A DNA stretch of 64,000 nt from an uncultured Lachnospiraceae bacterium (GTDB taxonomy: Bacteria; Bacillota; Clostridia; Lachnospirales; Lachnospiraceae): contig CAJTMW010000016.1 of the NCBI GenBank assembly GCA_910577275.1, positions 26,749 to 90,748 on the forward strand, in the 5' to 3' direction. Position 1 is the stretch's first letter, and the number at the start of each line of letters is the position of its first letter. This document shows, piece after piece, positions 1 through 8,178 of this stretch. Below the pieces are notes generated by a model. It saw only the letters and a list, made by a program, of their open reading frames with translations, made no database searches and was not told where the DNA came from. Made by a program: the position numbers and the translations under genes.

Positions 1-27
1 AATTTGTTTTTTTATGCGCTTTATTTG

Positions 28-1296
28 TTATTTTTGTGACTTTAAGCCTCGGTACTCCTGAGGCGTATATCCTGTAGCCTGCTTGAATATCTTCGAGAAA
101 TGGGAAAAATTATCATAACCCACCTTTGAAGCTATGATATTGATGGAAAAATTGGAGTACTGAAGCAGCTTTTTGGCTTCCCGTATACGCTCCTTCATCT
201 CATATGCCTTAAAGGTATCGCCGTTGTATTTCTTAAAAAGCCTTGAAAAATACTCCTCGTTAAAATTCAGATATTCCGCCACCTCCGCCCGGGATACGCT
301 CCGGCTGATATTATCCCTGATATATTTTTCGGCAATGCGGATGCACTCCTCATTCCCCCGCACTATATCCCTGCCGTCTTCGCCCCCTTCCCAGAATATC
401 CCGGGGCTCCTGCCCAAATCAGGCTTTGACCGCGAAAACGCCCTGGCCAGCTTATCCACCGAAAACTCTGCAATCTCCGTCATTTCAGGATAAATGGCTA
501 TCCTGAAATCCATGTGTTCGTTTATAAAAGAATAAAATCTCTCGATACCGTCCTTCCATCTTTCCGGTTCCATATTATGAGCCCCAAACGCCTGCATAAC
601 GCAAAAGCAGTCGTCATAAGTACAGGCTGCCGAAACGGAATCCTCTCTCTCAAACAGCTCCTCTAAAACGTTGCGAAATACCATTTTCAGAAGGTCGTCG
701 CTCCATGCCTCCCTGTTTTCAAATTTTACAATCTGCACCCATATTATCCTGAATATTGATTTCTCATATTGCAGCTTATAAATATTTTTCAGCTTTTCAA
801 AACAGGTGGCCGCCTCCTCATACCTCCCCTCCCGGGAACGCATAAACAGCAGCTCCAGAAGATTATCACACTGGTCCGCCAATAATCTGGCCCTTTTTAC
901 AATCTTCTCCGTCCGGGTATTCTCCCTGGATTTTCTGGATGCCCTTGCCACCACACCAGCCACTTCCTGATACCTTGCCGGCTGCAGGATATAATCGAAT
1001 CCTCCCATCCTTATCGCCTCCTGGGCATAAGAAAAGTCCACGTGAGAGGTCAAAAATATGCCTATGATGTCGGGATAACGCTCTCTTGTCCACCTGAAAA
1101 GCTCAAGTCCGCTCTCTCCGGGCATCTCTATATCCGTGAGCAATATGTCAATCTCCATATTTACCATGATAAGCTTGGCCTCCTTGGCGCTCACGGCTGT
1201 GCAGACCTCGTCAATCCCTATCTTTGCCCAATCAATACTCTTTCTAAGGCTCTCCGTTATTTCCCTCTGGTCATCCACCAACAAAAGCCTCATCAT
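28..1296 (-). CDS. YesN-type response regulator (REC + AraC HTH)
   Basis: A 422-aa cytoplasmic transcription factor. An N-terminal receiver domain (residues about 1-125) has the acidic pair D8/D9, the phospho-acceptor D55 in a TDIEMPG context and T83. A C-terminal AraC-type double helix-turn-helix (about 325-415) carries the usual YFSRLFKKY and GYDNFSHFSKIFK signatures. The normally invariant lysine of the receiver active site is glutamine here (DYILQPA, near residue 104). It starts directly after the stop of the YesM-type kinase at 1297-3012, so the two are co-transcribed and the kinase is the likely phosphodonor. Such pairs usually control sugar uptake or glycosidase genes; the GH78 gene nearby is a plausible but unproven target. 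Confidence 0.93.
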   Translation of the reverse strand: MMRLLLVDDQREITESLRKSIDWAKIGIDEVCTAVSAKEAKLIMVNMEIDILLTDIEMPGESGLELFRWTRERYPDIIGIFLTSHVDFSYAQEAIRMGGFDYILQPARYQEVAGVVARASRKSRENTRTEKIVKRARLLADQCDNLLELLFMRSREGRYEEAATCFEKLKNIYKLQYEKSIFRIIWVQIVKFENREAWSDDLLKMVFRNVLEELFEREDSVSAACTYDDCFCVMQAFGAHNMEPERWKDGIERFYSFINEHMDFRIAIYPEMTEIAEFSVDKLARAFSRSKPDLGRSPGIFWEGGEDGRDIVRGNEECIRIAEKYIRDNISRSVSRAEVAEYLNFNEEYFSRLFKKYNGDTFKAYEMKERIREAKKLLQYSNFSINIIASKVGYDNFSHFSKIFKQATGYTPQEYRGLKSQK

Positions 1297-3012
1297 TTAC
1301 CCCCTGTCGCACGGAAGCACAAGCTCGCTTACTGCTCCGTCACTGTTGTAGAAATTATATTCTTCCCTTCCGCCATATAAAAAGAGACACCTGCGCTTTA
1401 AGTTATTGATGCCGACGCTTACGCTCTCCTCCTTTGATTCTGCATTGATATCCTCCAGAATAGGGAGCGGATATCCCGCCCCGTTATCCCTTACGGTAAT
1501 ATCAATGAATTTTCCGTCCTGCGTTTCAAGCTCATATATTTTGACCGTAATCTTAAGGCTGTTTCCTCCGTCCCCCGGCATCGCGTATTTGAAACTGTTT
1601 TCCACAAATGTCTGTATACACAGGGTGGGCACAGGCACACTCCCCACATCTCCCCGGATGTCCCAATTGATAACAATCCCCCTGCCATACATCTCCGACT
1701 GGATATTTCCATAATTCTTCGTGTAATCAATCTCTGCAGTAAGCGGTACCAGCATTCTGTTTACCTGCAAAAGGTAACGTAGGTGATAGGATAAATGCAT
1801 AATAAGATTCTGCGTTTTTTCGGTATCGCCTTCCATGGCAAGCATATTAAGCGTTTTCAGTCCGTTCAGATAAAAATGGGGCTTTAACTGAAGCTGCAAA
1901 TACTGCATCTGCGCCTTCTGCTTTTCAATAATCTGCTCATAAGAAAGTATCTTCTGCTTTTTTATTTCGGAAACCATGACATTGAAAGCCTCGTCCACTC
2001 TTTGGATTTCCTCCAGTCTGGAACCATGGTCATAGACACTGTCCCAGTTTCCCCTGCTGACCTCATTCATCGTTACCGCCAGTCCCTGTAAAGGCAGGAG
2101 TATATTTTTCTTCATATACCTGTAAGCAAACCACGCAATTATAAGTGTGCTGAAAGTCAGCAAAAATAACAGCATATGTATGACGTTCATAAATGTAAAA
2201 ATGGTAACCGGCCTTTTATAAATAACCCATAATTCCGTGCCGCCGACCCTTTTTCCAAAATACTCATTCGCCCCCATCTTTCTTTCAAAGCTGTCAGCCA
2301 AACTGCCTGTCTGGACAAACAGCTCCTGCGCCAGTCCGCCGTTACTCCCATCCTCCGTTCCATATATCTGACTATCAGTGGCAAAAAACACTTTCCCGCC
2401 GCTTTCAAGGTTCCCGGCAAAGGATTCAATACTCTTACTCAAATCATAAACGCCGCAGACGGAAACATTTTCCTTACTGCAGAACAGAAAGCAATATACC
2501 CGCTCTCCAAAGCAAACTATTGACCGCCCCAGGTCGTCTCCGTTCTGTATCTGTTCCCTCACAAATGCCTTCATCTCATCTATACAATCCAAACCGGCCG
2601 AGCTGCTCTCAAAATAATAACGCCACTTTTCACCTGTATGGTAATTAAGCATATATCCGTTAATCCAATGATACAGCGCAATCTTGTTTTGCATTATATA
2701 GTTTACTTCATAAACGCTGCTAAACTCCTCGATATCCGTCTGCGTCCCGTTTAAATTCTGAAAGTCTTCATTATAGACATAAATATCATACAAAAGCTCC
2801 TCTATCTTGCCCAGATGCTCGTCAAGCATATCGGCATAGCCGCTCACCTGCTGTCTCTCCTCAGCCTTCCGCCCCTTGCGGTAATTTATCACCAGAATCG
2901 TATCCATCCAGAGTAACAGCAGGAGAAATGCAATGTATGCAATTATCACCACCAGTGTCAGTATTCTGTTTAAAGAAATAAATTTTTCTGTTTTATCCCC
3001 GCTCTTTTTCAT
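1297..3012 (-). CDS. YesM-type sensor histidine kinase
   Basis: A 571-aa membrane kinase. One membrane segment lies at about residues 19-42 and a second at about 270-300, enclosing an extracytoplasmic sensing region. A HAMP linker follows (about 296-350). The His_kinase-type phosphoacceptor block has the histidine in LKPHFYLNGLKTLN, and the C-terminal HATPase domain has the N-box FVENSFKYA and G-box DNGAGYP. This is the architecture of the YesM/LytS-like kinases that pair with AraC-type receivers. It is upstream of, and immediately adjacent to, the regulator at 28-1296. The ligand cannot be read from the sequence; a carbohydrate is the usual inference for this family. Confidence 0.93.
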   Translation of the reverse strand: MKKSGDKTEKFISLNRILTLVVIIAYIAFLLLLLWMDTILVINYRKGRKAEERQQVSGYADMLDEHLGKIEELLYDIYVYNEDFQNLNGTQTDIEEFSSVYEVNYIMQNKIALYHWINGYMLNYHTGEKWRYYFESSSAGLDCIDEMKAFVREQIQNGDDLGRSIVCFGERVYCFLFCSKENVSVCGVYDLSKSIESFAGNLESGGKVFFATDSQIYGTEDGSNGGLAQELFVQTGSLADSFERKMGANEYFGKRVGGTELWVIYKRPVTIFTFMNVIHMLLFLLTFSTLIIAWFAYRYMKKNILLPLQGLAVTMNEVSRGNWDSVYDHGSRLEEIQRVDEAFNVMVSEIKKQKILSYEQIIEKQKAQMQYLQLQLKPHFYLNGLKTLNMLAMEGDTEKTQNLIMHLSYHLRYLLQVNRMLVPLTAEIDYTKNYGNIQSEMYGRGIVINWDIRGDVGSVPVPTLCIQTFVENSFKYAMPGDGGNSLKITVKIYELETQDGKFIDITVRDNGAGYPLPILEDINAESKEESVSVGINNLKRRCLFLYGGREEYNFYNSDGAVSELVLPCDRG

Positions 3013-3122
3013 TGAAATAGCCCTGTTCTTCTCCGCCGGAAATCTTTTCCGGTTTATATAAAATAATATCTACTCCTTAAACATACCAAAAAACGACGCA
3101 ATATACTAGGAGAACATAAAAA

Positions 3123-3168
3123 ATTTAAACCGGCTCTGAGAATTTCTATTCCCCGAGCCGGTTTAAAT
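3123..3168. repeat. Perfect 14-bp inverted repeat, 18-nt loop
   Basis: Arms ATTTAAACCGGCTC (3123-3136) and GAGCCGGTTTAAAT (3155-3168) are exact complements around an 18-nt loop. Read on the minus strand the stem is followed by a T-rich stretch, so it could terminate minus-strand transcription, but no minus-strand gene lies upstream to terminate. It sits in the kinase upstream region and may be an operator or a small palindromic repeat. Compare the similar element at 27004-27052. Confidence 0.7.
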
Positions 3169-3202
3169 ATGGTAAGATAGAGTAAAATAAGGAGCAATTA
3201 TT

Positions 3203-3350
3203 ATGAGTAAATGGATTTGGAAATTCGGAGAATTTGAGGTATATCACAATCGGCGGCGATATGCCATGGGAGCAGACAAAATACGGCGGACAACCGGAAA
3301 TCACTCTTAAACCGGGTATAGTTACGATTTCCATAAGGGGAGCGGCAGAT
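3203..3350 (+). pseudogene. 5' remnant of a GH78-like glycosidase, internally deleted
   Basis: An ATG at 3203 with a good ribosome site (AAGGAG, 9 nt upstream) opens MSKWIWKFGEFEVYHN, the stereotyped N-terminus of many alpha-L-rhamnosidase-like proteins. That frame dies at 3310. The next frame then reads RYITIGGDMPWEQTKYGGQ and ITLKPGIVTISI, which resembles the N-terminal beta-sandwich of the same family some 50 residues later. The simplest reading is an internal deletion that changed frame, with the rest of the gene lost. It lies just upstream of an intact GH78 gene, so it may be the stub of a former neighbour. Confidence 0.55.
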
Positions 3351-3623
3351 ATGACAATACAACAGGAAGCCTACGAAAAAATAATGAAATTGCCTGAAGA
3401 CGGGATAAGGCTGATTCTTGTTATGGCAGATGAAATTGCCAGGCAACACGGCATATCCTCAAAGGAAGAATATGAAACGGAAATAAATACATCAGCAGCT
3501 CGCAAGAAAAAGGCATTTCAAAATATGCTGAAAATGAGGGAGCAGTCGGCATATCCAAAGGATTTTGATTATAAGAAAGTAATGGGGAGCGCGATAGATG
3601 AAAAATATAACCTCGCTAATTGA
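3351..3623 (+). CDS. Small antitoxin-like hypothetical protein
   Basis: A 90-aa protein starting at an ATG preceded by AGGGGAG at good spacing. It is hydrophilic and charged, with a helical N-terminal part (QQEAYEKIMKLPEDGIRLI) and a C-terminal DFDYKKVMGSAIDEKYN segment. The N-terminal LPEDGI motif and the DFDYKK ending resemble small antitoxins partnered with PIN toxins; this is inference. A second short frame (ATG 3598, about 32 codons, overlapping its 3' end) begins MKNITSLID and could be a lost toxin start. I do not recognise the family with certainty. Confidence 0.45.
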   Translation: MTIQQEAYEKIMKLPEDGIRLILVMADEIARQHGISSKEEYETEINTSAARKKKAFQNMLKMREQSAYPKDFDYKKVMGSAIDEKYNLAN

Positions 3624-3692
3624 TAAGGCAAAAACACAAATTGTAACCCCAGATGTTTTCGTAAACATTATAACAACAGAAAGGAGCCAATC

Positions 3693-6600
3693 ATGAATTT
3701 CAAAATCACCAAACTGTTCGTGGAATATCAGGAGCAGCCCTTAGGTCTTGACGAGGCATGTCCCCGTTTTTCCTGGCTGCTTAGTTCCACCCGGCAAAAC
3801 GTTTTGCAAACCGCCTGCCGGATACAGGTTCTTAATCCCGACGCAGACAAATGCGTGTGGGATTCCGGGAAGCTGGATTCCGGCGTATCCACAGGGATTG
3901 CCTACGGCGGTCCTTCTCTTACCCCCTGCACAGCCTATCAGGTAAATGTAACCGTATGGGATAATTACGGAAACAGCGACAGCGTTTCTTCCTTCTTTGA
4001 AACCGGCCTGATGGACGAGACCGGCGCGGCTTTCGGGGAGGCTCAGTGGATTGGCGCGCCCCGCTACACGGTATGCGCTGAAAACAGGGGCGTGTTTATT
4101 CTGGAAACGGAGCTTGCCATTCCTGCCGGAAAGGGGCGGGCGGGCGTTGTCTTTGGGGCGAACGACTTCCGTCTCCTTGACCACACCAAAAACGAGCTTG
4201 GAATGGAGGGGGAAAATTACATCCGTTTTGAAATCAATATGTCAGGGGACAGCCCAAAGCTGGATATCTACCGGGTGGGCTATGCGCCTGAGGATAAAAA
4301 GGACGTTCCCTTCGCCTCGGCGGATTTGGTAAACTTTGAAGGGGATGTAAAGACCCCTGTAATCACCGCCGAAAACGCAAACGCCTTTCACAGGCTCCGC
4401 ATTGAAATCGACGGCAACAATTCCTTTACCTATGTGGACGATGTACTGGTGGACGCGGTTCTTGCGCCGCTTCCCATGGGCGGTGTGCGCCTTGCCGGAC
4501 GTACCTTGAATCCAAGAGGCTTCAACGACGTGCTCACCTACCCCCGTCTGAATGAAATCGGCTTTTTTGCCGGGGAAGGGTGCGAAGCGCAGTTCAAATA
4601 TCTGAGGGTGCGGAACATGCGCCATCCCTCCAATACTTTTATTCTGGAGTCGCCGGAAGGAAACCTTTACGGTGAAAAAAGTATTTTTGACGGAAAAATC
4701 AGCACAAAGGACGGAGTTTTCGTGATGAATGGCGGTCAGGTCACCGCAGACCCTTCAAACACCTCCATCCCCATGCTTCGGACAAGCCTCACTGTGGACG
4801 GGGAAAAGGCGCTGAAAAAGGCCCGTCTGTACATAACGTCGCGGGGAATTTATGAATGTAAGGTAAACGGAAAGGCCGTTACGGAAAGGCTTTTAGCTCC
4901 CGGGATTACTCAGTATGACAAACGGATGAATTATCAGACCTATGACATTACCCCTCTCCTTTCCTCCGGCAGAAACGGCGTTGGCGTAACGTTAGCCTCC
5001 GGCTGGTGGAGCGAGGCTCAGACCTTTACCGTGAAAAATTTCAACTATTTCGGCGATAAGGAATCCCTCCTTGCCAGAATTGTCCTTACCTACGAGGACG
5101 GCAGCGAAGATGTGCGGGTGAGCAACACCGACGACTGGAAATACTTCGGCGACGGGCCTTACACCTATGCCGGTTTCTTTGCGGGCGAGCATTTTGACGC
5201 AAGGAAAGCGTCGGTTTACGAAGATTATTCGAAAGGGGACTATGACGACAGCGCATGGGAGGCTCCCGTCGTCGTGACGCCGGTTCCCATTGACAAGTAC
5301 CGCACCATGCCCCCCGGCTTCGGGCGTTCATGGCCCGCCGTCAACCAGAGTTTTCAGGAGTCCTCCGGCACTTTCCACGGCACGAAGCTTGTCGGTGAGT
5401 ATGACGCGCCCGTTTATATTGTGGACGAGCGCTGCGCCCGTTCCGTAAAGGAGCTGGAACCGGGCGTTTACATATACGACCTTGAACAGGAAATGGCGGG
5501 CGTTCCAAGAATTACTTTCCATGAAAAGGAGGGGACAAAGGCAGTTATCCGCTATGCCGAGGTGCTCTACCCGGATATGCCGGAGTATGAGGGCAGAATC
5601 GGAACCATGATGCTGGAGAATTACCGCGACGCCACCAGCACGGACGTCTATATCTGCAGCGGAAAGGATGGCGAGGTTTACCAGCCGAAGTTTACTTTCC
5701 ACGGTTACCGGTATATTGAAATCAGCGGCGTTTCCGCTCCCCCGGCTCTGGAAGAGGTAAAAAGCCTCCAGTATTCCTCCATCAGGGAATTTGATGGCAG
5801 CTTTACAGGAAGCAATGCGCTTTTGAACCGTTTTGTCCAGAATGTGTCCTGGTCCCAGAAGTGCAATTTTATCAATATTCCCACCGACTGCCCGCAGCGG
5901 AACGAGCGCATGGGCTGGGCGGGCGACACCCACGTATTCTGCCACACGGCGCTTAACAACAGCAACTTGAAGCAGTTTTACGAGAGAAATCTTCAGGCTA
6001 TGGCCGATTTGCAGACGCCCGAGGGGCAGTTCCCGGAAATCGCGCCGGTTGGCGGCGGCTTTGGCGGTATCACCTACGAGTGCGCTTCCATTTTCATGGC
6101 GTGGGAGCTTTACCTGCAGTACGGCGATATCCGAACCCTTGAGAAATTTTATCCCGGTATGAAAAAATACATGGATTACATGAAGGATAAGGGACTTCCC
6201 GGACGCGGCGACTTTGCGAAGGTGGGGCCTTTGGGCGACTGGCTTGCGCCGGAAGAGACGGACTTGCAGCTTTTGTGGAACGCTTTCTATTACAGGGAAG
6301 CGGATTTGATGGCGAAAATCGCTTCTCTTCTCGGGCAGGAGAAAGACGCGGAGGAATTTGCCGCCCTTGCAGGGGAGGTAAAAGCCTTCTGGAATAAGAC
6401 CTTTGTTGACCCGGAAACAGGGAAAACCCAGAGCATGGACGGTCAGCTCTGCGATACCCAATGCTCTTACGTGCTTGGTTTAAAATACGGCGTTATGGAG
6501 AATACGGCTGCTGCCCAAGCGCATCTCCTGCGCAAGACCCGGGATTTGAACCACACGGTTGGAACCGGCTTTTTCGGAACCGGTCTCTTAAATCAGGCTC

Positions 6601-7064
6601 TGACAGACATGGGCGCCGTGGAGGACGCCTACAGGATGATGCTGCAGACGCAGTTCCCCTCCTGGCTCTATCCCGTAACACAGGGAGCCACCACCATCTG
6701 GGAGCACTGGGATTCTTTCACAGAGGAAAAGGGCTTCGGCGGTCAGAACGCCATGAATTCCTTTAATCATTATTCTCTGGGAAGCGTGCTGTCCTGGATG
6801 TATCATGTGATTCTGGGCATTTCGAGAGACGAGACTGTTCCCGGCTACGGAAAAATTCTCTTAAAGCCGGAAATCGGGCCACTGGAGTTTGCGGAAGGAA
6901 GCGTGGCGAGCCCTTACGGAAAAATCATTGCCGGTTGGAAGAAGGACGGCGGAAAGGTGATTTACACCTGCGAGCTGCCGGTAAATACCACGGCGACGGT
7001 TGCCCTGCTGGACGGGACGAAAAAGGAAATCGGCTCCGGGAAATGGGAGTTTAAAATACAGTGA
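3693..7064 (+). CDS. Alpha-L-rhamnosidase (GH78)
   Basis: A 1123-aa glycoside hydrolase removing terminal alpha-L-rhamnose from glycans or plant glycosides. An N-terminal Ig-like module (about 1-110) is followed by an inserted concanavalin/LamG-like region (about 130-310). The beta-sandwich rhamnosidase domains come next, then the (alpha/alpha)6 barrel with DCPQRNERMGWAGDTHVF near residue 732, GDWLAPEE near 848 and TTIWEHWDSF near 1002, and a C-terminal beta domain. No signal peptide is visible (MNFKITKLFVEYQEQPLGL), so it should be intracellular and depend on imported oligosaccharides. AGGAG precedes the ATG. A strong terminator follows at 7070. It is probably controlled by the YesN/YesM pair nearby, though this is not shown. 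Confidence 0.95.
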   Translation: MNFKITKLFVEYQEQPLGLDEACPRFSWLLSSTRQNVLQTACRIQVLNPDADKCVWDSGKLDSGVSTGIAYGGPSLTPCTAYQVNVTVWDNYGNSDSVSSFFETGLMDETGAAFGEAQWIGAPRYTVCAENRGVFILETELAIPAGKGRAGVVFGANDFRLLDHTKNELGMEGENYIRFEINMSGDSPKLDIYRVGYAPEDKKDVPFASADLVNFEGDVKTPVITAENANAFHRLRIEIDGNNSFTYVDDVLVDAVLAPLPMGGVRLAGRTLNPRGFNDVLTYPRLNEIGFFAGEGCEAQFKYLRVRNMRHPSNTFILESPEGNLYGEKSIFDGKISTKDGVFVMNGGQVTADPSNTSIPMLRTSLTVDGEKALKKARLYITSRGIYECKVNGKAVTERLLAPGITQYDKRMNYQTYDITPLLSSGRNGVGVTLASGWWSEAQTFTVKNFNYFGDKESLLARIVLTYEDGSEDVRVSNTDDWKYFGDGPYTYAGFFAGEHFDARKASVYEDYSKGDYDDSAWEAPVVVTPVPIDKYRTMPPGFGRSWPAVNQSFQESSGTFHGTKLVGEYDAPVYIVDERCARSVKELEPGVYIYDLEQEMAGVPRITFHEKEGTKAVIRYAEVLYPDMPEYEGRIGTMMLENYRDATSTDVYICSGKDGEVYQPKFTFHGYRYIEISGVSAPPALEEVKSLQYSSIREFDGSFTGSNALLNRFVQNVSWSQKCNFINIPTDCPQRNERMGWAGDTHVFCHTALNNSNLKQFYERNLQAMADLQTPEGQFPEIAPVGGGFGGITYECASIFMAWELYLQYGDIRTLEKFYPGMKKYMDYMKDKGLPGRGDFAKVGPLGDWLAPEETDLQLLWNAFYYREADLMAKIASLLGQEKDAEEFAALAGEVKAFWNKTFVDPETGKTQSMDGQLCDTQCSYVLGLKYGVMENTAAAQAHLLRKTRDLNHTVGTGFFGTGLLNQALTDMGAVEDAYRMMLQTQFPSWLYPVTQGATTIWEHWDSFTEEKGFGGQNAMNSFNHYSLGSVLSWMYHVILGISRDETVPGYGKILLKPEIGPLEFAEGSVASPYGKIIAGWKKDGGKVIYTCELPVNTTATVALLDGTKKEIGSGKWEFKIQ

Positions 7065-7069
7065 CAAAC

Positions 7070-7102
7070 GGCGGCGGAGTACCTTTCCGCCGCCTTGTTT
7101 TT
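7070..7102 (+). terminator. Rho-independent terminator of the GH78 gene
   Basis: Stem GGCGGCGGA (7070-7078) pairs with TCCGCCGCC (7086-7094), followed by TTGTTTTT, five bases after the rhamnosidase stop codon. Confidence 0.9.
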
Positions 7103-7167
7103 GTGCGCTGGCAACGAGCCGGACAGAAGTGCCTGCACTCACATCTGCCGAATGCCATGTCTGATTG

Positions 7168-7413
7168 TCATTTCCTGTGCGCCGTGATAATCGTATAGCT
7201 GTGCGCATTTACCGTTATTACAATATCTTCCACATCCACATACCAGTTTTTCCCGCTTCTGGTAATGACAGCACGGAGCGACGCTGTTTTTTCCCTGCAC
7301 CATGAGACCACATCCTCTGTTTCCACAGAAAGATTCCTCCTGATTCGCACCGCACCCAAATCCGTTGTGTGGAGCTTATCCAGATTTTTTATCAAGTCGT
7401 TGTCAGTACTCAT
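7168..7413 (-). CDS. DUF3781 family protein
   Basis: An 81-aa cytoplasmic protein matching the short DUF3781 pattern: KLHTTDLGAVRIRRNL, then EDVVSWCREK, then ITRSGKNWYVDVEDIVITVNAHSYTIITAH at the C-terminus. I chose the ATG at 7413 because family members are about 80 aa and GAAGGG lies upstream. A longer reading from a GTG at 7503 adds 30 residues that do not look native. The function of the family is unknown. It lies convergent to the rhamnosidase gene and divergent from the ECF sigma gene, and appears to be a single-gene unit. Confidence 0.75.
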   Translation of the reverse strand: MSTDNDLIKNLDKLHTTDLGAVRIRRNLSVETEDVVSWCREKTASLRAVITRSGKNWYVDVEDIVITVNAHSYTIITAHRK

Positions 7414-7660
7414 TATACGATTAACCCTTCCCCTGGCAGAACTTTCGCATTCCGCCTCCCTTTCCGCAGTTTTACGAAGACTTGCCAAAGCCTCATGGGA
7501 CACCGTCTTTTTAATCTCAAGTATATGAACTTTTATTTTTCAGTTCAAGATAAAAATTTATTTTCCCTGCATCTAAATCCCTCTTTTTCAAATCTAATAG
7601 ATAGAAACAGCAAGCTGATTTATAATAAACCCGGGTAAAACAAAATACGGAGGAAACAAG

Positions 7661-8158
7661 ATGAAGGTGCTGGTTAAACAGGCACAGCGTGGAAATGCGG
7701 ACGCGTTCATCCGTCTGATTGAAGAAAATAAACAGGCTCTGCAAAGAGTTGCGTACGGTTTTTTCCAAAATGAGGAGGATGTGGCGGACGCAATACAGGA
7801 CACCATTCTGGACGCCTTTGAACACATAGGGGATTTAAAAAAGGCCGATTTCTTTAAAACCTGGCTGATAAGAATACTGATTAACAACTGTAATCAGATT
7901 TTTAACCATAACAGGAAAAACTTCTATACGGACACGATACCGGAGCAGGAGGCTCCTGTGGAAAATGACAGCAATCTGGAATTTATGGAGCTGCTGCAGT
8001 CCCTTCCCCCGGACAGCCGGTTGATTTTTCAACTGTATTACGGAGAACAGTTTACCACAAAGGAAATCGGCAATATTCTCCGCATGAATGAAAGTACCGT
8101 AAAAAGCAGACTGCACAGAGGAAAAGAACAGCTCCGCTCGCAGCTGCAGAGCGTTTAA
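7661..8158 (+). CDS. ECF-type RNA polymerase sigma factor
   Basis: A 165-aa sigma-70 family protein. Region 2 spans about residues 8-75 with NEEDVADAIQDTILDAFEHIGDL and a region 2.4-like FKTWLIRILINNC. Region 4 spans about 110-160 with SRLIFQLYYGEQFTTKEIG and the recognition helix ESTVKSRLHRGKEQL. GGAGG is well placed upstream of the ATG. Twenty bases downstream comes a membrane protein of the DUF4179 anti-sigma type (8179-9387), so this is a sigma/anti-sigma operon of the SigV/SigM-like kind that reports envelope stress. A TATAAT sits at 7621-7626 but no convincing -35 was found. Confidence 0.93.
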   Translation: MKVLVKQAQRGNADAFIRLIEENKQALQRVAYGFFQNEEDVADAIQDTILDAFEHIGDLKKADFFKTWLIRILINNCNQIFNHNRKNFYTDTIPEQEAPVENDSNLEFMELLQSLPPDSRLIFQLYYGEQFTTKEIGNILRMNESTVKSRLHRGKEQLRSQLQSV

Positions 8159-8178
8159 CTTGAGAAAGGAATAAAAGC

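Noticed and set aside
5328..6461. 377-codon open frame antisense to the rhamnosidase gene
   Set aside because: The sense strand encodes conserved GH78 motifs throughout; the antisense frame has no recognisable motif or ribosome site and follows from GC-rich codon use.
7414..7503. 30-residue N-terminal extension of the DUF3781 protein from a GTG
   Set aside because: Family members are about 80 aa, and the extension lacks a good ribosome site and does not resemble the family.
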